From positions 1,466,479 to 1,530,478 of the forward strand of contig NZ_WUTW01000002.1 in the NCBI RefSeq assembly GCF_009831215.1: 64,000 nucleotides of DNA, read 5' to 3'. The notes under the pieces were generated by a model, which made no database searches, was not told the DNA's origin, and saw only the letters and a program-made list of their open reading frames with translations. The position numbers were made by a program, and so were the translations under genes. This stretch comes from Actinomadura rayongensis (GTDB lineage Bacteria > Actinomycetota > Actinomycetes > Streptosporangiales > Streptosporangiaceae). Below are positions 13,701 through 26,159 of the stretch, piece by piece (within the stretch, counting starts at the first letter, position 1; the number at the start of each line of letters is the position of its first letter).

Positions 13701-16700
13701 GTCGGCGCCGACGACGACTTCTTCGACCTCGGCGGCGACTCGCTGCTGGCGATGCGGCTGATCGCGCGCGTCCGGGCCGTCCTCGACGTGGACGTCCCCG
13801 TCCGGGCGATCTTCGGCGCCCCCACCCCGGCCGGGATGGCGGCGCTCGTCGCCGCGCACCGGTCGGGCGGCACGCGGGCGGCGCTCGCGGCCGTGGAGCG
13901 GCCCGACGTCGTCCCGCTGTCGTTCGGCCAGGCCCGGATGTGGTTCCTGAACCGGCTTGAGGACACGGGCGCGGTCTACAACATGCCGTGGGCCATGCGC
14001 CTGTCGGGCGAGCTGGACCGGGCGGCGCTCCAGGCGGCGCTGGACGACGTCGCCGACCGGCACGAGAGCCTGCGCACGGTCTACCCGGCGAACGACGGCG
14101 TTCCCGTCCAGCGGATCCGCGCGGGCGCGCACCCGGAGCTGGCCGTCACGCCGGTCACCGAGGACGGCCTCGGCGAGGCCCTGACCGCAGCGGCCGGACG
14201 CGGGTTCGACGTCGCGCGGGAGCTGCCGTGGCGGGCGCACCTGTTCGTCCTCGGCCCGGACGAGTACGTCCTCATGCTGGTCGTGCACCACATCGCGAGC
14301 GACGGATGGTCGATGGGCGTCCTGGCCCGCGACGTGTCGACCGCGTACGCGGCCCGCCACGCAGGCCGCGCCCCAGACTGGGCGCCGCTGCCCGTCCAGT
14401 ACGCCGACTTCGCGCTCTGGCAGCGCGCGGTGCTGGGCACCGAGGACGACCCGGACAGCGTGATCTCCGGCCAGCTCGCCTACTGGCGCGACGCCCTGGC
14501 CGAGCTGCCGCCCGAACTCACGCTGCCGACCGACCGGCCGCGTCCCGCCGTGGCGAGCCACCGGGGCGGATCGGTGCCGATCCGGGTGTCCGCCGAGACG
14601 CACGCCCGCCTGGTCGAGGTGGCGCGGGCCGGACAGGCGACGGTGTTCATGGTCGCGCAGGCGGCGCTCGCGGTGCTGCTGTCGCGGCTCGGCGCGGGCG
14701 AGGACATCCCGATCGGCACGCCCGTGGCCGGGCGCTCGGACGCCGCGCTGGACGACCTGGTCGGCTTCTTCCTCAACACCCTGGTCCTGCGCACCGACCT
14801 CACCGGCGACCCGGCCTTCACGGACGTCCTGCGCCGCGTCCGCGAAACGGACCTGGCCGCCTACTCCCACCAGGACGTCCCGTTCGAGCGGCTGGTCGAA
14901 GACCTCAGCCCCGTCCGGTCTCTGGCCCGGCACCCGTTGTTCCAGGTCATGCTCGTGTTCCAGAACGCCCCGACGGACGGCGGCCACTGGGAGCTGTCCG
15001 GCATGTCCACCGGCCCGGTGCGGTCGGGCGGCGGCGAGCCGGCCGCCAAGTTCGACCTGTCGTTCACCCTCCAGGAACGGCGGACCGAGGACGGCGGCCC
15101 GGCGGGCATCGGCGGCACGATCGGCTACGCCACGGACCTGTTCGACCGGGCGACGGCCGAGACGCTGGCCGCCCGGCTGACCCGCGTCCTCGACCAGGTG
15201 GCCGCCGACCCCCGTCGGCGCCTCAGCCGGGTCGACGTGATGAACGACCGCGAAGCGGCCCTGCTGGACGGCTGGAACGCCACGGCGGCGACCGTCCCGG
15301 ACGCGTCGCCGGTCGATCTGTTCGAGGCCCGCGTGGCGCGCGACGCGAACGCGGTCGCGGTGGTGGACGGGGACGCGGAATGGTCGTACGGCGATCTGAA
15401 CGCCCAGGTGAACCGGCTGGCGTGGTACTTGGCGGAGCGGGGCGTCGGCGCGGAGACGCGCGTCGGCGTCCTGGTCGAGCGGTCGGTGTGGTCGGTCGTG
15501 TCGATGCTGGCCGTCCTGAAGGCGGGCGGTGTCTACGTCCCGCTGGACGCTGAATGGCCGTCCGGCCGGGTGACTTTCGTCCTGGAAGACTGCTCTCCGG
15601 CCGTGGTCCTGTGCTCCAGCGAGACCGCGAGCATGGTCGGCGACGATGTGCCGACCGTCGTGGTCGACGGCCCGGAATTGGCGCGGGACCTCGCGGAACG
15701 GCCTGCCGAAAATCCCAGAACACGGGTGTGGGCGGACAGTGCCGCATATCTGATCTACACATCGGGTTCGACCGGGCGCCCCAAGGGCGTGGTGGTGCAC
15801 CAGGCGGGCATCGTGAACCGTCTGCTGTGGATGCAGGATCAGTTCGGCCTGACCGCCGAGGACCGGGTGCTGCACAAGACGTCCGTCGGGTTCGACGTGT
15901 CGATGTGGGAGCTGCTGTGGCCGCTCATCACCGGCGCGGGGCTCGTTCTGGCCCGTCCGGGCGGCCACCGCGACCCGGCGTATCTCGCCGAGTTGATCCG
16001 CGACGCGAGGGTCACGACGGCGCATTTCGTGCCGTCGATGCTGCGGGTTTTCGTGGACGAGCCGTCGGTGGCGGATTGCGCGGGCCTGCGGCGCGTGATC
16101 TGCAGCGGTGAAGCATTGCCGCCCGATCTGGTGGAGCAGTTCTACTCCCGCCTGGACGTCCCGCTGTTCAACCTCTATGGCCCGACCGAAGCGTCGGTCG
16201 ACGTCACGTGGTGGGAATGCCCGCAGACGAGCCTGGACGTCGTCCCGATCGGCCGCCCGGTATGGAACACCGAGATCTTCGTCCTGGACGGATTCCTACG
16301 CCCGGTGCCGCCGGGCGTCCCGGGCGAGGTCTACCTTCAGGGCGTCCAGCTGGCGCGCGGCTACCTCGGACGCCCCGGCCTCTCGGCGGAACGCTTCGTC
16401 GCGTCCCCCTTCGCAGCGGGCGAGCGGATGTACCGCACCGGCGACATCGGCCGGTGGACGACGGACGGCCAACTGGTCTATCTCGGCCGCGCCGACGACC
16501 AGGTGAAGATTCGCGGCTTCCGCATCGAACCCGGCGAGATCGAAGCCGCGATCCTCACCCACGACGACGTGGCGCAGGCCGCCGTCGTGGTCCGCGAGGA
16601 CCGTCCCGGAGACGTCCGCCTGGTCGCCTACGTGATCCCCGCCCGCCCCGCCGACCCCGCCGCGATCCGCGCGCACGCGGCGAGCGTCCTGCCCGAGTAC

Positions 16701-19700
16701 ATGGTCCCCGCCGCCGTCGTCCCGGTGGAGGAATGGCCGCTGAGCGCCAGCGGCAAACTCGACCGCGCGGCGCTCCCGGCCCCCGACTTCGCCGGAGCGG
16801 CGGGCGGCCGGGAGCCGCGCACCATCACCGAGGAGATCGTCTGCGGCCTGTTCGCCGACGTCCTCACCCTCGAACGCGCGGGCGCCGAGGACAACTTCTT
16901 CTCCCTCGGCGGCGACTCGCTGCTGGCGATGCGGCTGATCGCCCGCGTCCGCGCCGCGCTCGACGTCGAGGTCCCGATCCGGACGCTGTTCGCGAACCCG
17001 ACCCCGGCCGGGATCGCGGCGTTCGTGGCGGACCGCCGGTCGGGCGGACGGCCCGCGCTGACGGTCGCGGAACGCCCCGAGCAGGTGCCGCTGTCGTTCG
17101 GCCAGGCGCGGATGTGGTTCCTCAACCGCCTGGAAGAGAAGAACGCCGCCTACAACATGCCGTGGTCGATGCACCTGACCGGCGACCTGGACCAAGCGGC
17201 CCTGCACGCGGCCCTCGCCGACCTGGCGGACCGGCACGAGACGCTGCGCACGATCTTCCCCGACGTGGACGGCGTCCCCGTCCAGCACGTCCTCGACGGA
17301 CCGGACGGGCATCCCGAGCTGGTGGTCGCATCGGTCGCCGAGCCGGACCTGCGCGGGGCGATGGCCGAGGTCGCGCGGCGCAAGTTCGACGTCGGCCGGG
17401 AACTCCCGTGGCGGACGCACCTGTTCATCCTCGGCGAGAACGAGTACGTCCTGTCGCTCGTCGTCCACCACATCGCGGGCGACGGCTGGTCGATGGGCGT
17501 CCTGGCCCGTGACCTGTCGACGGCCTACACCGCCCGCCGCAACGGCCACGCCCCGGACTGGGCGCCGCTGCCCGTCCAGTACGCCGACTTCGCCCTCTGG
17601 CAGCGCAACGTCCTCGGCACCGAGGACGACCCGGACAGCCCGATCTCCGCGCAGCTCACCCACTGGCGCCGCACCCTCGCGGAACTGCCGCCCGAGCTGA
17701 ACCTCCCCGTCGACCGGCCGCGCCCGGCGACGCCCACCCTGCGCGGCGGCCGGGCCAAGGTCAGGGTCCCGGCCGACGTCCACGCGCGGCTCGCCGAAGT
17801 GGCCCGCGACGGCCGGGCGACGGTCTTCATGGCGATGCAGGCGGCCGTGGCGGTGCTGCTGTCCAGGCTCGGCGCGGGCGAGGACATCCCGATCGGCACC
17901 GCCACCGCCGGACGCTCCGACGCCGCCCTGGACGACCTCATCGGCTTCTTCCTCAACACCCTCGTCCTGCGCACCGACCTCACCGGCGACCCGACCTTCG
18001 CCGAGGCCCTGGCACGGGTCCGCGACACCGACCTGGCCGCCTACTCCCACCAGGACGTCCCCTTCGAGCGCCTGGTGGACGACCTCAGCCCGGCCCGGTC
18101 CAACGCGCGCCACCCCCTGTTCCAGGTGTCGCTGGAATTCCAGAACGCCAAGCGGGAGGGCGGCTGGAACCTGCCCGGCCTGTCCGCCCGGCCCGTCCGC
18201 GCGGGCGGCACCGGCGCCGTCCGGTTCGACCTGGCGTTCCGGCTGCGCGAGCTAAGGAGCGACGACGGCGCCCCGACCGGCATCGAAGGCGATCTGGAGT
18301 TCGCGGCGGACCTGTTCGACGAGACGACCGCCCAGGCGCTCGCGGACCGCCTGGTGCGCGTCCTCGACCAGGTCACCGAAGACCCGGACCGGCGCCTCGG
18401 CGCGGTCGACGTCCTGGACGCCGACGAGCGCCGACAAGTGCTCGAAGACTGGAACGCCACGACCGCAGAGGTCCGCCGGCGCACGTTCACCGACCTGTTC
18501 GCCGAGCGGGTCGCCGCCGCCCCGGACGCCGTCGCGCTGCTGGACGACCACGCCACGTGGACCTACGCCGAGCTGAACACGGCCGCCAACCGGCTCGCCC
18601 GGCACCTCATCGCGCGCGGCGCCGGTCCCGAGCGGACCGTCGCGCTGATGGTGCCGAGGTCGGCGCAGATGGTCGTCGCGGTGCTGGCCGTGCTGAAGGC
18701 CGGCGCCGCCTACCTCCCGGTCGACCCGCAGTATCCGGCCGCGCGCGTCGGGTTCATGCTCGGCGACGCCCGGCCCGCGCTGCTGCTGTGCACCGTGAAG
18801 ACCGCCGCGCTGGCCGACGACGGGACGCCCCGGATCGTCCTGGACGCCCCCGACGTCGTCGCGGACCTGGCGGACCGCCCCGGCACCGACCCCGGCGACG
18901 CCGAAAGAATCCTCCCGCTGCGGGCCCACCACCCGGCGTACGTGATCTACACGTCCGGGTCCACCGGCACCCCGAAGGGCGTCGTCGTCTCCCACACCGG
19001 CATCGAGAGCCTGGCGCTCAGCCAGCGGAACGCGCTGGGCCTGGACGCGGACTCGCGGGTGCTCCAGTTCGCGTCGCTGAGCTTCGACGCGGCCGTGTGG
19101 GAGATCGTCATGGCGCTGCTGTCGGGCGCGGGCCTCGTGGTCGCGGGCACCGACCGGCTGGCCCTCCAGGAGGCGCTGCCCGCACTGACGGCCGAGCACG
19201 GCGTGACGCACGCGACGCTGCCGCCCGCCGTCGTCGCCGCGCTGCCCGACGGCGCGCTGGACGGCGTCGCAACGCTCGTCCTGGCCGGTGAGCAGTGCAC
19301 CCCCGAGCTGGTCCGTCGCTGGTCGTCGGGCCGGCGGATGATCAACGCCTACGGCCCGACCGAGGGCACGATCTGCTCCACGATGACCGACCCGCTGACC
19401 GGCGAGACCGCCGGGGAGGTCCCGATCGGCCGTCCCCTGGCCAATGCCCGCGCGTACGTCCTGGACGGATTCCTCCAGCCGGTGCCCGCGGGCGTCGCCG
19501 GGGAGCTGTACGTCACCGGCGAGGCGCTGGCGCGCGGCTACTTAGGCCGGGTCGCCCTGACCGCCGAGCGGTTCGTAGCGTGCCCGTACGGCACGCCCGG
19601 CGAGCGGATGTACCGGACGGGCGACCTGGTCCGGCGGCGTCCGGACGGGCAGCTGGTCTTCCTCGGCCGCGCCGACGGGCAGGTCAAGCTCCGCGGGTTC

Positions 19701-22700
19701 CGGATCGAGCCCGCCGAGATCGAGTCCGTGCTCGCCGGGCATCCGGCCGTGGCGCAGGCGACCGTGATCGTCTGGGCCGGTCCGGACGACGACCGGCGGC
19801 TGGTCGCCTACGCCGTCCCGGCCGAGGGCGCCGCGCCGGACGGCCGGGAGCTGCGCGAGCACGTGGCCGCGACGCTGCCCGACCACATGGTGCCCGCCGT
19901 GGTCGCCGTGCTGGACGCCCTGCCGCTCACGCCGAGCGGCAAGGTGGACCGGGCCGCGCTGCCCGACCCCGACTTCACCGGCCCGGGCGCGACCCGCGAC
20001 CCGCGCACGGCCGTCGAGGAGATCCTGTGCGGCCTGTTCGCCGAGATCCTCGGGGTGGCGCGCGTCGGGGCCGAGGACGACTTCTTCGCGCTCGGCGGCG
20101 ACTCGCTGATGGGCGTCCGGCTGATCACGCGCATCCGCGCGGTGCTGGACGTCGAGGTCGGCATCCGCGCGCTGTTCGGCACGCCGACGCCCGCCGGGGT
20201 GGCCGCGTTCGTCGAGCGCGACCGCACGGGCGCCGACCGGGCGGCGCTCGTCCCCGCCGACCGGCCCGCCGCGATCCCCCTGTCGTTCGGGCAGGCGCGG
20301 ATGTGGTTCCTCAACCGGTTCGAGGGCGCGGGCGCGGTCTACAACATGCCGTGGGCCGTGCGGCTGTCGGGCGACCTGGACCGGACGGCGCTCGCCGCCG
20401 CGCTCGGCGACGTCGCGGACCGGCACGAGAGCCTGCGCACGATGTTCCCCGACGTGGACGGCGTGCCCGTGCAGGAGATCGTGCACGGCGCGGCGGGCCG
20501 TCCGCGCCTGATCACCGCCCCGGTCGCCGAGGCGGACCTCGGCCGGACGCTGGACGCGGCGATGGGACGCGGCTTCGACGTCGCCCGCGAACTGCCGTGG
20601 CGGGCCCACCTGTTCACGCTCGGCCCGGACGACCACGTGCTGCTGTTGGTGCTGCACCACATCGCGGGCGACGGCTGGTCGATGGGCGTGCTGATCCGCG
20701 ACCTGGCGGCGGCGTACGCGGCGCGCCGCGCGGGCCGCGCGCCCGGCTGGGCGCCGCTGCCGGTGCAGTACGCCGACTTCGCGCTGTGGCAGCGCGCGGA
20801 GCTGGGCACCGAGGACGACCCGGACAGCGTCGTCTCCGGCCAGCTCGCCTACTGGCGCGCGGCTTTGGCGGAACTGCCGCCGGAGCTGCCGCTGCCCGCG
20901 GACCGGCCGCGTCCCGCGCTGGCGTCCCATCGCGGCGGCGTCGTGCCCGTCCGCGTCGGCGCGGAGACGCACGCGCGGCTGCTGGACCTGGCCCACGAGA
21001 GCCGGACGACCGTGTTCATGGTCGTGCAGGCCGCGCTCGCGGTCGTGCTCTCCCGACTGGGCGCGGGCGAGGACATCCCGATCGGCACGTCGGTGGCGGG
21101 ACGCGGGGACGCGGCGCTGGACGAGCTGGTCGGCTTCTTCCTCAACACCCTGGTCCTGCGCACCGACGTCAGCGGAGATCCCGCCTTCACCGACATCCTG
21201 GGCCGCGTCCGCGACACCGACCTGGCCGCCTACTCCCACCAGGACATCCCGTTCGAGCGCCTGGTGGACGACCTCAGCCCCGACCGGTCGATGGCCCGGC
21301 ACCCGCTGTTCCAGGTCATGCTCATCCTCCAGAACGCCCCGGCGGAGAAGGGCGAATGGGGGCTGCCCGGCGTGTCGGTGCGGCCCGCCCAGGCCGGCGG
21401 CGCGCCCGCCGCCAAGTTCGACCTGTCGGTCACGCTCCAGGAGCGGCGGGCCGAGGACGGGTCGGCGGCGGGCCTGAGCGGAAGCGTCGGTTTCGCGCTC
21501 GACCTGTTCGATCGGGAGACCGCGCAGATGATGGCGACGGCCCTGGTGGACGTGCTCGACCAGGTCACCGCCGACCCTTCCGTTCCGGTGAGCGGCGTTT
21601 CGGTCGTCGGCCCGGACGAGCGGTCGCGGATGGTCGAGGAATGGAATGACACCGCCGTTCCGGTGCCGTCCGCTTCGCTGGCGGGCCTGTTCGAGGCGCG
21701 GGTGGCCGAAAACCCGGAAGCGATCGCCATCGTTTCCGGCGACGAGGAATGGTCGTACGCGTCGGTGAACGCGGCGGCGAATCGCCTCGCCTGGCACCTG
21801 GCGGATCACGGCGTCGGCCCGGAACAGCGCGTCGCGCTCCTGCTTCCCCGCTCGCCCGAAATGGTGATCGCCGTCCTGGCCGTCGTGAAAACCGGCGCCG
21901 CCTACGTTCCCGTGGACCCGGACTACCCGGAAGCGCGGATCGCCTACACCCTGGCCGACGCGAGCCCGGCGATCGTGGTGTGCACTGCGGAAACGCGAGG
22001 TCAGGCGTCCGGACCGGTCGTCGTGCTGGAGGACGTGACCGAGGGTCGTTCCGACGATCTGGGTGAGCGTGCCCGGCCCGACCACCCGGCGTACGTCATC
22101 TACACGTCGGGTTCCACCGGAAAGCCGAAGGGCGTCGTCGTCCCGCACCGGAACGTCGTCTCCCTCATCACCGCAGCCGGAGAGCGCTTCGGCCTGGGCC
22201 GCGACGATGTGTGGAGTCTCTTCCACTCCTACGCGTTCGACTTTTCGGTGTGGGAAATGTGGGGCGCGCTCCTGCTGGGCGGCCGTCTGGTGGTCGTCCC
22301 GTTCGAGACGACGCGCTCCCCGCGCGACTTCCTCACCCTCGCGGCCGACACCGGCGTGACCGTGCTCAGCCAGACGCCGTCGGCGTTCTACCAACTCATG
22401 CAGGCCGACCAGGAGAACCCGGGCACCGAACTGAGCATCAGGTACGTCGTGTTCGGCGGTGAAGCGCTCGATCCGGCACGGTTGGACGGCTGGTACGCCC
22501 GCCACGACGCGGGCGTCCTGGTGAACATGTACGGGATCACCGAGACCACCGTCCACGTCACCCACCACGGCCTCGATCGGGAGAAAGCCGCCGCAGGGTC
22601 GAGCAGCGTGATCGGAACCCCGCTGGACAACACCCGGGTCTTCGTCCTGGACCGGTTCCTGCAGCCCGTCCCGGCGGGCGTGACCGGCGAACTGTACGTC

Positions 22701-24203
22701 GCCGGGACCGGGCTGGCGCGCGGATACCTGAACCGGCCGGGATTGACGGGCGAACGGTTCGTCGCCTGCCCGTACGGCCACGGCGAACGCATGTACCGAA
22801 CCGGCGACCTCGGCCGATGGACCCGCGACGGCAACCTGGTCTACGCGGGCCGGGCCGACGCCCAGGTGAAGATCCGAGGCTTCCGCATCGAACCGGCGGA
22901 GATCGAGACCGCGCTGCTCGGCCACGACGACGTCGCCCAAGCGGCCGTGATCGTCCGCGAGGACCAGCCCGGCGACCGCCGCCTCATCGGCTACATCGTC
23001 GCGCCGAACACAGACCCGGCCGACGTCCGGACCTACGCGACGGGCGTCCTCCCGCAGCACATGGTCCCCGCCGCGCTCGTCCCCGTCGACGCGATCCCCC
23101 TCACGCCGAGCGGAAAGCTCGACAAGGCCGCCCTGCCCGCCCCCGACTACGCCGTCACCGACCGCGGCCCGAGCACTCCCGCCGAGGAGACGCTGTGCGA
23201 CCTGTTCGGCGAGGTCCTGGGCTTGGACCGCGTCGGCGTGGACGACAGCTTCTTCGCCCTCGGCGGCGACTCGCTGCTGGCGATGCGGCTGATCGCCAGG
23301 ATCCGGACCGTCCTGGACACCGACCTGCCGATCCGCGCCCTGTTCACCGCCCCCACCCCCGCCGGGGTCGCCGCCGCCCTCGGCACCCACCGCACGGCCG
23401 ACGACTTCGACGTCCTGCTGCCGCTGCGCGCCAAGGGCGACCGCCCGCCGGTGTTCTGCCTCCACCCGGTCGAGGGCATCGGCTGGCGGTACGCCGGGCT
23501 GGTCGAGCACCTCCCGCCGGGCCACCCCGTCTACGCCCTCCAGGCGCGCGGCCTCGCGGGCGGCGAGCCGCGTCCGGACACGATGGACGAGATGGTCGCC
23601 GACTACGTCCGGCAGCTGCGCACCGTCCAGCCCGCCGGGCCGTACCACCTGCTCGGCTGGTCGCTCGGCGGGGTCATCGCCCACGCCGTCGCGACGCACC
23701 TCCAGGCGCAGGGCGAGGAGGTCGGGATGCTGGCCATCCTCGACGGCTACCCGAGCTTCCGCCGCCCCGACGCGGCCGAGCCCGCCGAAGGCGGCGAGGT
23801 GGTCGCCCACAGCGGCCCCGCCCACGACCTGGACGCCCAGCTGGAGCAGATGGTCCGCGACGTCGTCGAGCTGTCGCGAGGCGCGGACGGCCGCCCGCGC
23901 GTCACCGGCGACATCGCGACGGCGATCCGCGACACGCTCGTCAACTCCCGGCGCATCGGCGGCGACCACGCGCCCGCCTCCTTCCGGGGCGACGTGCTGC
24001 TGTTCGTGTCGACGCGGGGCCGCCCCGAGGCCAAGCCGGCCGAGCTGGCCCCGGCCGAATGGGCGCCGTACGTCGACGGACGCATCGAGAGCCACTTCCT
24101 CGACCACGCCCACGGGGAGCTGACCGGCCCGGCGGCGTTCGGCGAGATCGGCCGCGTGCTGTCGGCAGAACTCCGTGACCCCGAAGGGACCGACCGTGCC
24201 TGA
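10782..24203 (+). CDS. NRPS, four modules ending in thioesterase: Hpg-Ser-Phe-Thr-TE
   Basis: A 4473-residue terminal synthetase. I chose the GTG at 10782 because it overlaps the previous stop and directly precedes the C-domain opening WPLSPLQEG. Domains: C1 (HH at aa 144, D-donor type), A1 (core near 600), PCP1 (Ser 987); C2 (HH 1169), A2 (1659), PCP2 (2046); C3 (HH 2229), A3 (2723), PCP3 (3108); C4 (HH 3292), A4 (3774), PCP4 (4164); TE (GWSLGG, Ser about 4294). C2-C4 open with [13 protein letters not shown], the L-donor type, fitting the absence of E domains. Specificity residues: A1 DAYHLGLLC (Hpg), A2 DVWHISLVD (Ser), A3 DAWTVAAIC (Phe), A4 DFWSVGMVH (Thr). The TE releases or cyclises the chain, so this protein ends the assembly line. 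TTA codons lie at 11103 and 19542. Confidence 0.96.
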   Translation: MKRSALAHVWPLSPLQEGLLFHVLYDEDAIDFYAGQGVFDLDGPLDAAALRASAEALLDRHDNLRAGFQRRRSGDAVQLVPRRVVLPWREADLSHLDGAAALAEAERLAVAEQERRFDPAVPPLLRCLLIRFGDDRHRLVMTIHHILVDGWSLPILFRELFAVNAAGGRVEDAGLPPVPDYRHYLAWLAEQDREEARTAWRNELAGLDEPTLVAPADPNREPVYPGRIAVQTTEDLTAALRTFARERGITLNTVLQAAWAMVVGQMAGRRDVVFGAVVAGRPPELPGAEDMLGLFINTIPVRVELDPEQSAGALLAGLQARQSALLGCHYLGLAEIQRLAGPGAGFDTLVAWENFPQGPGGGRGGETQGLKVTPAVGGRDATHYPLSLAVNPLGDRLGLRLTHRPDLFAEPAAHAMLARLVGVLERIVADPDAPVGRIGVVDARERELLSSWNATAVPARCATLVEGFAAQVERSPGAVAVAGDVSWTYAELDAAASRIASGLAGVRRVGVVLERSASLVAALVGTVKAGAAYVPVDPGWPAARIQRVLSEAGADVVVTESGLASLIPDGLAWVTVDALMSSAPGTDAPVDPDDLAYVMYTSGSTGVPKGVAATHRGVSGLALDSAWGVGPGSRVLLHAPVAFDASTYEIWVPLLSGGQIVVAPPGPVDAGVLRGLIAEFGLTAVHATAGLLGALAQEAPDCFAGLDEVLTGGDVVSPGAVAAVMAACPGVAVRHLYGPTEVTLCATTHRFAAGVEVPSVLPIGRPRDNTRAFVLDGFLRPAPIGVAGELYVAGSGLAQGYLDRAALSAERFVACPYGEGERMYRTGDLVRWDADGQLVFVGRADTQVKIRGFRIEPAEIETVLARHEQVARAAVIAWEDQPGDKRLVAYVVPANGAVDTAALRTFTGTVLPDYMIPAAVVTVPEFPLTRSGKLDRAALPAPDFAGAVGARAPRTATEEILCGLFGEILGLERVGADDDFFDLGGDSLLAMRLIARVRAVLDVDVPVRAIFGAPTPAGMAALVAAHRSGGTRAALAAVERPDVVPLSFGQARMWFLNRLEDTGAVYNMPWAMRLSGELDRAALQAALDDVADRHESLRTVYPANDGVPVQRIRAGAHPELAVTPVTEDGLGEALTAAAGRGFDVARELPWRAHLFVLGPDEYVLMLVVHHIASDGWSMGVLARDVSTAYAARHAGRAPDWAPLPVQYADFALWQRAVLGTEDDPDSVISGQLAYWRDALAELPPELTLPTDRPRPAVASHRGGSVPIRVSAETHARLVEVARAGQATVFMVAQAALAVLLSRLGAGEDIPIGTPVAGRSDAALDDLVGFFLNTLVLRTDLTGDPAFTDVLRRVRETDLAAYSHQDVPFERLVEDLSPVRSLARHPLFQVMLVFQNAPTDGGHWELSGMSTGPVRSGGGEPAAKFDLSFTLQERRTEDGGPAGIGGTIGYATDLFDRATAETLAARLTRVLDQVAADPRRRLSRVDVMNDREAALLDGWNATAATVPDASPVDLFEARVARDANAVAVVDGDAEWSYGDLNAQVNRLAWYLAERGVGAETRVGVLVERSVWSVVSMLAVLKAGGVYVPLDAEWPSGRVTFVLEDCSPAVVLCSSETASMVGDDVPTVVVDGPELARDLAERPAENPRTRVWADSAAYLIYTSGSTGRPKGVVVHQAGIVNRLLWMQDQFGLTAEDRVLHKTSVGFDVSMWELLWPLITGAGLVLARPGGHRDPAYLAELIRDARVTTAHFVPSMLRVFVDEPSVADCAGLRRVICSGEALPPDLVEQFYSRLDVPLFNLYGPTEASVDVTWWECPQTSLDVVPIGRPVWNTEIFVLDGFLRPVPPGVPGEVYLQGVQLARGYLGRPGLSAERFVASPFAAGERMYRTGDIGRWTTDGQLVYLGRADDQVKIRGFRIEPGEIEAAILTHDDVAQAAVVVREDRPGDVRLVAYVIPARPADPAAIRAHAASVLPEYMVPAAVVPVEEWPLSASGKLDRAALPAPDFAGAAGGREPRTITEEIVCGLFADVLTLERAGAEDNFFSLGGDSLLAMRLIARVRAALDVEVPIRTLFANPTPAGIAAFVADRRSGGRPALTVAERPEQVPLSFGQARMWFLNRLEEKNAAYNMPWSMHLTGDLDQAALHAALADLADRHETLRTIFPDVDGVPVQHVLDGPDGHPELVVASVAEPDLRGAMAEVARRKFDVGRELPWRTHLFILGENEYVLSLVVHHIAGDGWSMGVLARDLSTAYTARRNGHAPDWAPLPVQYADFALWQRNVLGTEDDPDSPISAQLTHWRRTLAELPPELNLPVDRPRPATPTLRGGRAKVRVPADVHARLAEVARDGRATVFMAMQAAVAVLLSRLGAGEDIPIGTATAGRSDAALDDLIGFFLNTLVLRTDLTGDPTFAEALARVRDTDLAAYSHQDVPFERLVDDLSPARSNARHPLFQVSLEFQNAKREGGWNLPGLSARPVRAGGTGAVRFDLAFRLRELRSDDGAPTGIEGDLEFAADLFDETTAQALADRLVRVLDQVTEDPDRRLGAVDVLDADERRQVLEDWNATTAEVRRRTFTDLFAERVAAAPDAVALLDDHATWTYAELNTAANRLARHLIARGAGPERTVALMVPRSAQMVVAVLAVLKAGAAYLPVDPQYPAARVGFMLGDARPALLLCTVKTAALADDGTPRIVLDAPDVVADLADRPGTDPGDAERILPLRAHHPAYVIYTSGSTGTPKGVVVSHTGIESLALSQRNALGLDADSRVLQFASLSFDAAVWEIVMALLSGAGLVVAGTDRLALQEALPALTAEHGVTHATLPPAVVAALPDGALDGVATLVLAGEQCTPELVRRWSSGRRMINAYGPTEGTICSTMTDPLTGETAGEVPIGRPLANARAYVLDGFLQPVPAGVAGELYVTGEALARGYLGRVALTAERFVACPYGTPGERMYRTGDLVRRRPDGQLVFLGRADGQVKLRGFRIEPAEIESVLAGHPAVAQATVIVWAGPDDDRRLVAYAVPAEGAAPDGRELREHVAATLPDHMVPAVVAVLDALPLTPSGKVDRAALPDPDFTGPGATRDPRTAVEEILCGLFAEILGVARVGAEDDFFALGGDSLMGVRLITRIRAVLDVEVGIRALFGTPTPAGVAAFVERDRTGADRAALVPADRPAAIPLSFGQARMWFLNRFEGAGAVYNMPWAVRLSGDLDRTALAAALGDVADRHESLRTMFPDVDGVPVQEIVHGAAGRPRLITAPVAEADLGRTLDAAMGRGFDVARELPWRAHLFTLGPDDHVLLLVLHHIAGDGWSMGVLIRDLAAAYAARRAGRAPGWAPLPVQYADFALWQRAELGTEDDPDSVVSGQLAYWRAALAELPPELPLPADRPRPALASHRGGVVPVRVGAETHARLLDLAHESRTTVFMVVQAALAVVLSRLGAGEDIPIGTSVAGRGDAALDELVGFFLNTLVLRTDVSGDPAFTDILGRVRDTDLAAYSHQDIPFERLVDDLSPDRSMARHPLFQVMLILQNAPAEKGEWGLPGVSVRPAQAGGAPAAKFDLSVTLQERRAEDGSAAGLSGSVGFALDLFDRETAQMMATALVDVLDQVTADPSVPVSGVSVVGPDERSRMVEEWNDTAVPVPSASLAGLFEARVAENPEAIAIVSGDEEWSYASVNAAANRLAWHLADHGVGPEQRVALLLPRSPEMVIAVLAVVKTGAAYVPVDPDYPEARIAYTLADASPAIVVCTAETRGQASGPVVVLEDVTEGRSDDLGERARPDHPAYVIYTSGSTGKPKGVVVPHRNVVSLITAAGERFGLGRDDVWSLFHSYAFDFSVWEMWGALLLGGRLVVVPFETTRSPRDFLTLAADTGVTVLSQTPSAFYQLMQADQENPGTELSIRYVVFGGEALDPARLDGWYARHDAGVLVNMYGITETTVHVTHHGLDREKAAAGSSSVIGTPLDNTRVFVLDRFLQPVPAGVTGELYVAGTGLARGYLNRPGLTGERFVACPYGHGERMYRTGDLGRWTRDGNLVYAGRADAQVKIRGFRIEPAEIETALLGHDDVAQAAVIVREDQPGDRRLIGYIVAPNTDPADVRTYATGVLPQHMVPAALVPVDAIPLTPSGKLDKAALPAPDYAVTDRGPSTPAEETLCDLFGEVLGLDRVGVDDSFFALGGDSLLAMRLIARIRTVLDTDLPIRALFTAPTPAGVAAALGTHRTADDFDVLLPLRAKGDRPPVFCLHPVEGIGWRYAGLVEHLPPGHPVYALQARGLAGGEPRPDTMDEMVADYVRQLRTVQPAGPYHLLGWSLGGVIAHAVATHLQAQGEEVGMLAILDGYPSFRRPDAAEPAEGGEVVAHSGPAHDLDAQLEQMVRDVVELSRGADGRPRVTGDIATAIRDTLVNSRRIGGDHAPASFRGDVLLFVSTRGRPEAKPAELAPAEWAPYVDGRIESHFLDHAHGELTGPAAFGEIGRVLSAELRDPEGTDRA
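24184..24189 (+). promoter_or_regulatory. RBS of the P450 gene
   Basis: AAGGGA lies 6 nt before the GTG at 24196, inside the 3' end of the NRPS-TE gene. It favours 24196 over the in-frame GTG at 24175, which has no comparable site. Confidence 0.55.
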
Positions 24204-25413
24204 CCTCCTCGACCTGACCGACCCGCGGACCTACGCGAACAACGACATGGACGAGGTCTGGCGGCGGTTCCGCGCCGACGACCCCGTCCACTGGCACCCC
24301 GCGACCGAGCGCGGCCCGGGCTTCTGGGTGATCAGCCGGTACGCCGACATCTGCGCGGTGCTGCGCGACGACGCGCGGTTCACCTCCGAGAAGGGCAACG
24401 TCCTCGCCACGATGCTCGCGGGCGGGGACACCGGCGCGGGCCGGATGCTCGCCGTCACCGACCCGCCGCACCACACCGAGCTGCGCCGGCTGCTGCTGCG
24501 CGCGTTCGCGCCGCGCCCGCTCGAAGGCGTCGCGCGCCGCGTCCGCCGGGCGACCCGGCTGCTGCTGACCGAGGCGGTCGAGCGCGGTGAGTGCGACTTC
24601 GCCCGGGACATCGCCTCGGTCATCCCGCTGGCGACGATCTGCGACCTGCTCGACGTCCCCGAGGCCGACCGGCGGGAGCTGCTGACGCTCACCAAGTCGG
24701 CGCTGGCCTCGGACTACGCCGATCCCGACGCGGGCGAGGACCGCCTGGCGCGCGCCGAGATCCTGCTGTACTTCGCCGACCTCGTGAAGGAGCGCCGCGC
24801 GTCGCCGGGCGCCGACCCGATCAGCCTGATGGCGACCGCCGAGCTGCCCGGCGGACGGCTCTCCGACGACGACATCGTCCTCAACTGCTACAGCCTGATC
24901 ATGGGCGGGGACGAGACCAGCCGGCTCGCGATGATCGGCGCCGTCCACGCGTTCATGGCGTACCCCGACCAGTGGGCCGCGCTCCGGAACCGGGCCGTCA
25001 CCGTCGAGAGCGCGGGCGAGGAGGTCCTGCGCTGGACGACGCCGACGATGCACTTCGGGCGCGCGGCCGTCGCGGACGTGGAGCTGGACGGCCGGACGAT
25101 CGCGGCGGGCGACCTGGTCACCACCTGGCTCGTCTCCGGCAACCGGGACGAGTCGGTCTTCGCCGCGCCCGACACGTTCGACCTGGCCCGCTCCCCGAAC
25201 AAGCACCTCGCGCTCGGCTACGGCCGCCACTTCTGCATCGGCGCCCACCTCGGCCGCGTCGAGATCAACGCCATGCTCGACGGCCTGCGCACCTTCGTCG
25301 CCGGGATGGAGCCCGCCGGGACGGAACGCCGCCTCTACTCCAGCTTCCTGTCCGGCATCAGCAGCCTGCCCGTCCGGCTGAAGGCGGCCGAGCCCGTGGG
25401 CTGGGAGGAGTGA
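24196..25413 (+). CDS. Cytochrome P450 monooxygenase
   Basis: A 405-residue soluble bacterial P450. The I-helix motif is GGDETSR (Thr about 241), the K-helix ExxR is EVLR at about 276-279, and the haem loop is [14 protein letters not shown] with the axial Cys at about 347. The usual Phe at the start of the haem loop is Leu. It starts inside the NRPS-TE gene (8-nt overlap), so it is coupled to it and should act on the peptide. In aryl-glycine peptide clusters such P450s either beta-hydroxylate amino acids held on a carrier protein or cross-link aromatic side chains. The GGDETSR-type I helix reminds me more of the carrier-bound beta-hydroxylases, but that is a weak inference. It needs external ferredoxin and reductase, neither of which is nearby. 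Confidence 0.9.
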   Translation: MPDLLDLTDPRTYANNDMDEVWRRFRADDPVHWHPATERGPGFWVISRYADICAVLRDDARFTSEKGNVLATMLAGGDTGAGRMLAVTDPPHHTELRRLLLRAFAPRPLEGVARRVRRATRLLLTEAVERGECDFARDIASVIPLATICDLLDVPEADRRELLTLTKSALASDYADPDAGEDRLARAEILLYFADLVKERRASPGADPISLMATAELPGGRLSDDDIVLNCYSLIMGGDETSRLAMIGAVHAFMAYPDQWAALRNRAVTVESAGEEVLRWTTPTMHFGRAAVADVELDGRTIAAGDLVTTWLVSGNRDESVFAAPDTFDLARSPNKHLALGYGRHFCIGAHLGRVEINAMLDGLRTFVAGMEPAGTERRLYSSFLSGISSLPVRLKAAEPVGWEE

Positions 25414-25424
25414 CGTCCCGTCCG

Positions 25425-26129
25425 TCATGAGTCCGACACGGCCTTGTCGGTGCGGCTGTCGCGGCGCATCATGAGGCGCCCGTTCCGCATCACCGCGACG
25501 CGCGGCGCCCGGTAGGCCAGCGTCGTGTCGTGCGTGACGAGGACGAGCGTGAGGTTCCGTTCCTCCCGCAGCGTCGAGAGCAGCTGGATGATCTCGTCGC
25601 GGGTGTCCTCGTCGAGGTTGCCGCTGGGCTCGTCGGCGAGCAGCACCCGGGGCCGCTTGACCAGGGCGCGGGCGATGCCGACGCGCTGCTGCTGACCGCC
25701 CGACATCTCCGAGGGCAGGTGCTGCACCCGGCCGCCGAGCCCGACGCTCGCCAGCGCCTCGGCGGCCCGGGTGCGCCGCTCGGCGGTCGGGACGCCGAGC
25801 GGGACGAGCGCGGCCTCGACGTTCTCGGCCGCCGACAGCGTCGGGATCAGGTTGAAGCTCTGGAACACGAACCCGATCGACGTGGCGCGCACCTCGGTCA
25901 GCTCGCGCTCGCGCATCGTGGCGAGGTCGCGGCCGTCCAGCTCTACCGTCCCGGTGGTCGGGCGGTCCAGCCCGGCGAGGATGTTGAGCAGCGTGCTCTT
26001 GCCGTGGCCGGTGCGGCCCTGGATGGTGAGCCAGTCGCCGTCCTCGATGGTCAGGTCGACGTCCTGCAGCGCGGCGACGGTGGCGTCGCCCTTGCGAAAG
26101 GTCTTGCCGACTCCGCTGAGCGTGTACAT
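25425..26129 (-). CDS. ABC transporter ATP-binding protein (MacB/LolD type)
   Basis: A 234-residue ATPase. Walker A is GRTGHGKST (aa 38-46, with His where Ser is usual), the signature is SGGQQQR, Walker B is VLLADEP and the switch motif is VTHD. Its size and sequence match the single-domain ATPases that pair with FtsX/MacB permeases. It is the last gene of a minus-strand unit: lipoprotein (28047), permease (27563), then this ATPase 30 bp further on. It converges on the P450 gene with an 11-bp gap. The likely role is export of, or self-protection against, the cluster peptide; the substrate cannot be read from the sequence. It is the only ATPase in the window, so it may also serve the second permease at 32602-33969. 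Confidence 0.93.
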   Translation of the reverse strand: MYTLSGVGKTFRKGDATVAALQDVDLTIEDGDWLTIQGRTGHGKSTLLNILAGLDRPTTGTVELDGRDLATMRERELTEVRATSIGFVFQSFNLIPTLSAAENVEAALVPLGVPTAERRTRAAEALASVGLGGRVQHLPSEMSGGQQQRVGIARALVKRPRVLLADEPSGNLDEDTRDEIIQLLSTLREERNLTLVLVTHDTTLAYRAPRVAVMRNGRLMMRRDSRTDKAVSDS

Positions 26130-26159
26130 CGGACTCCTTTTCCTAAGGCGGTGGAAGGC

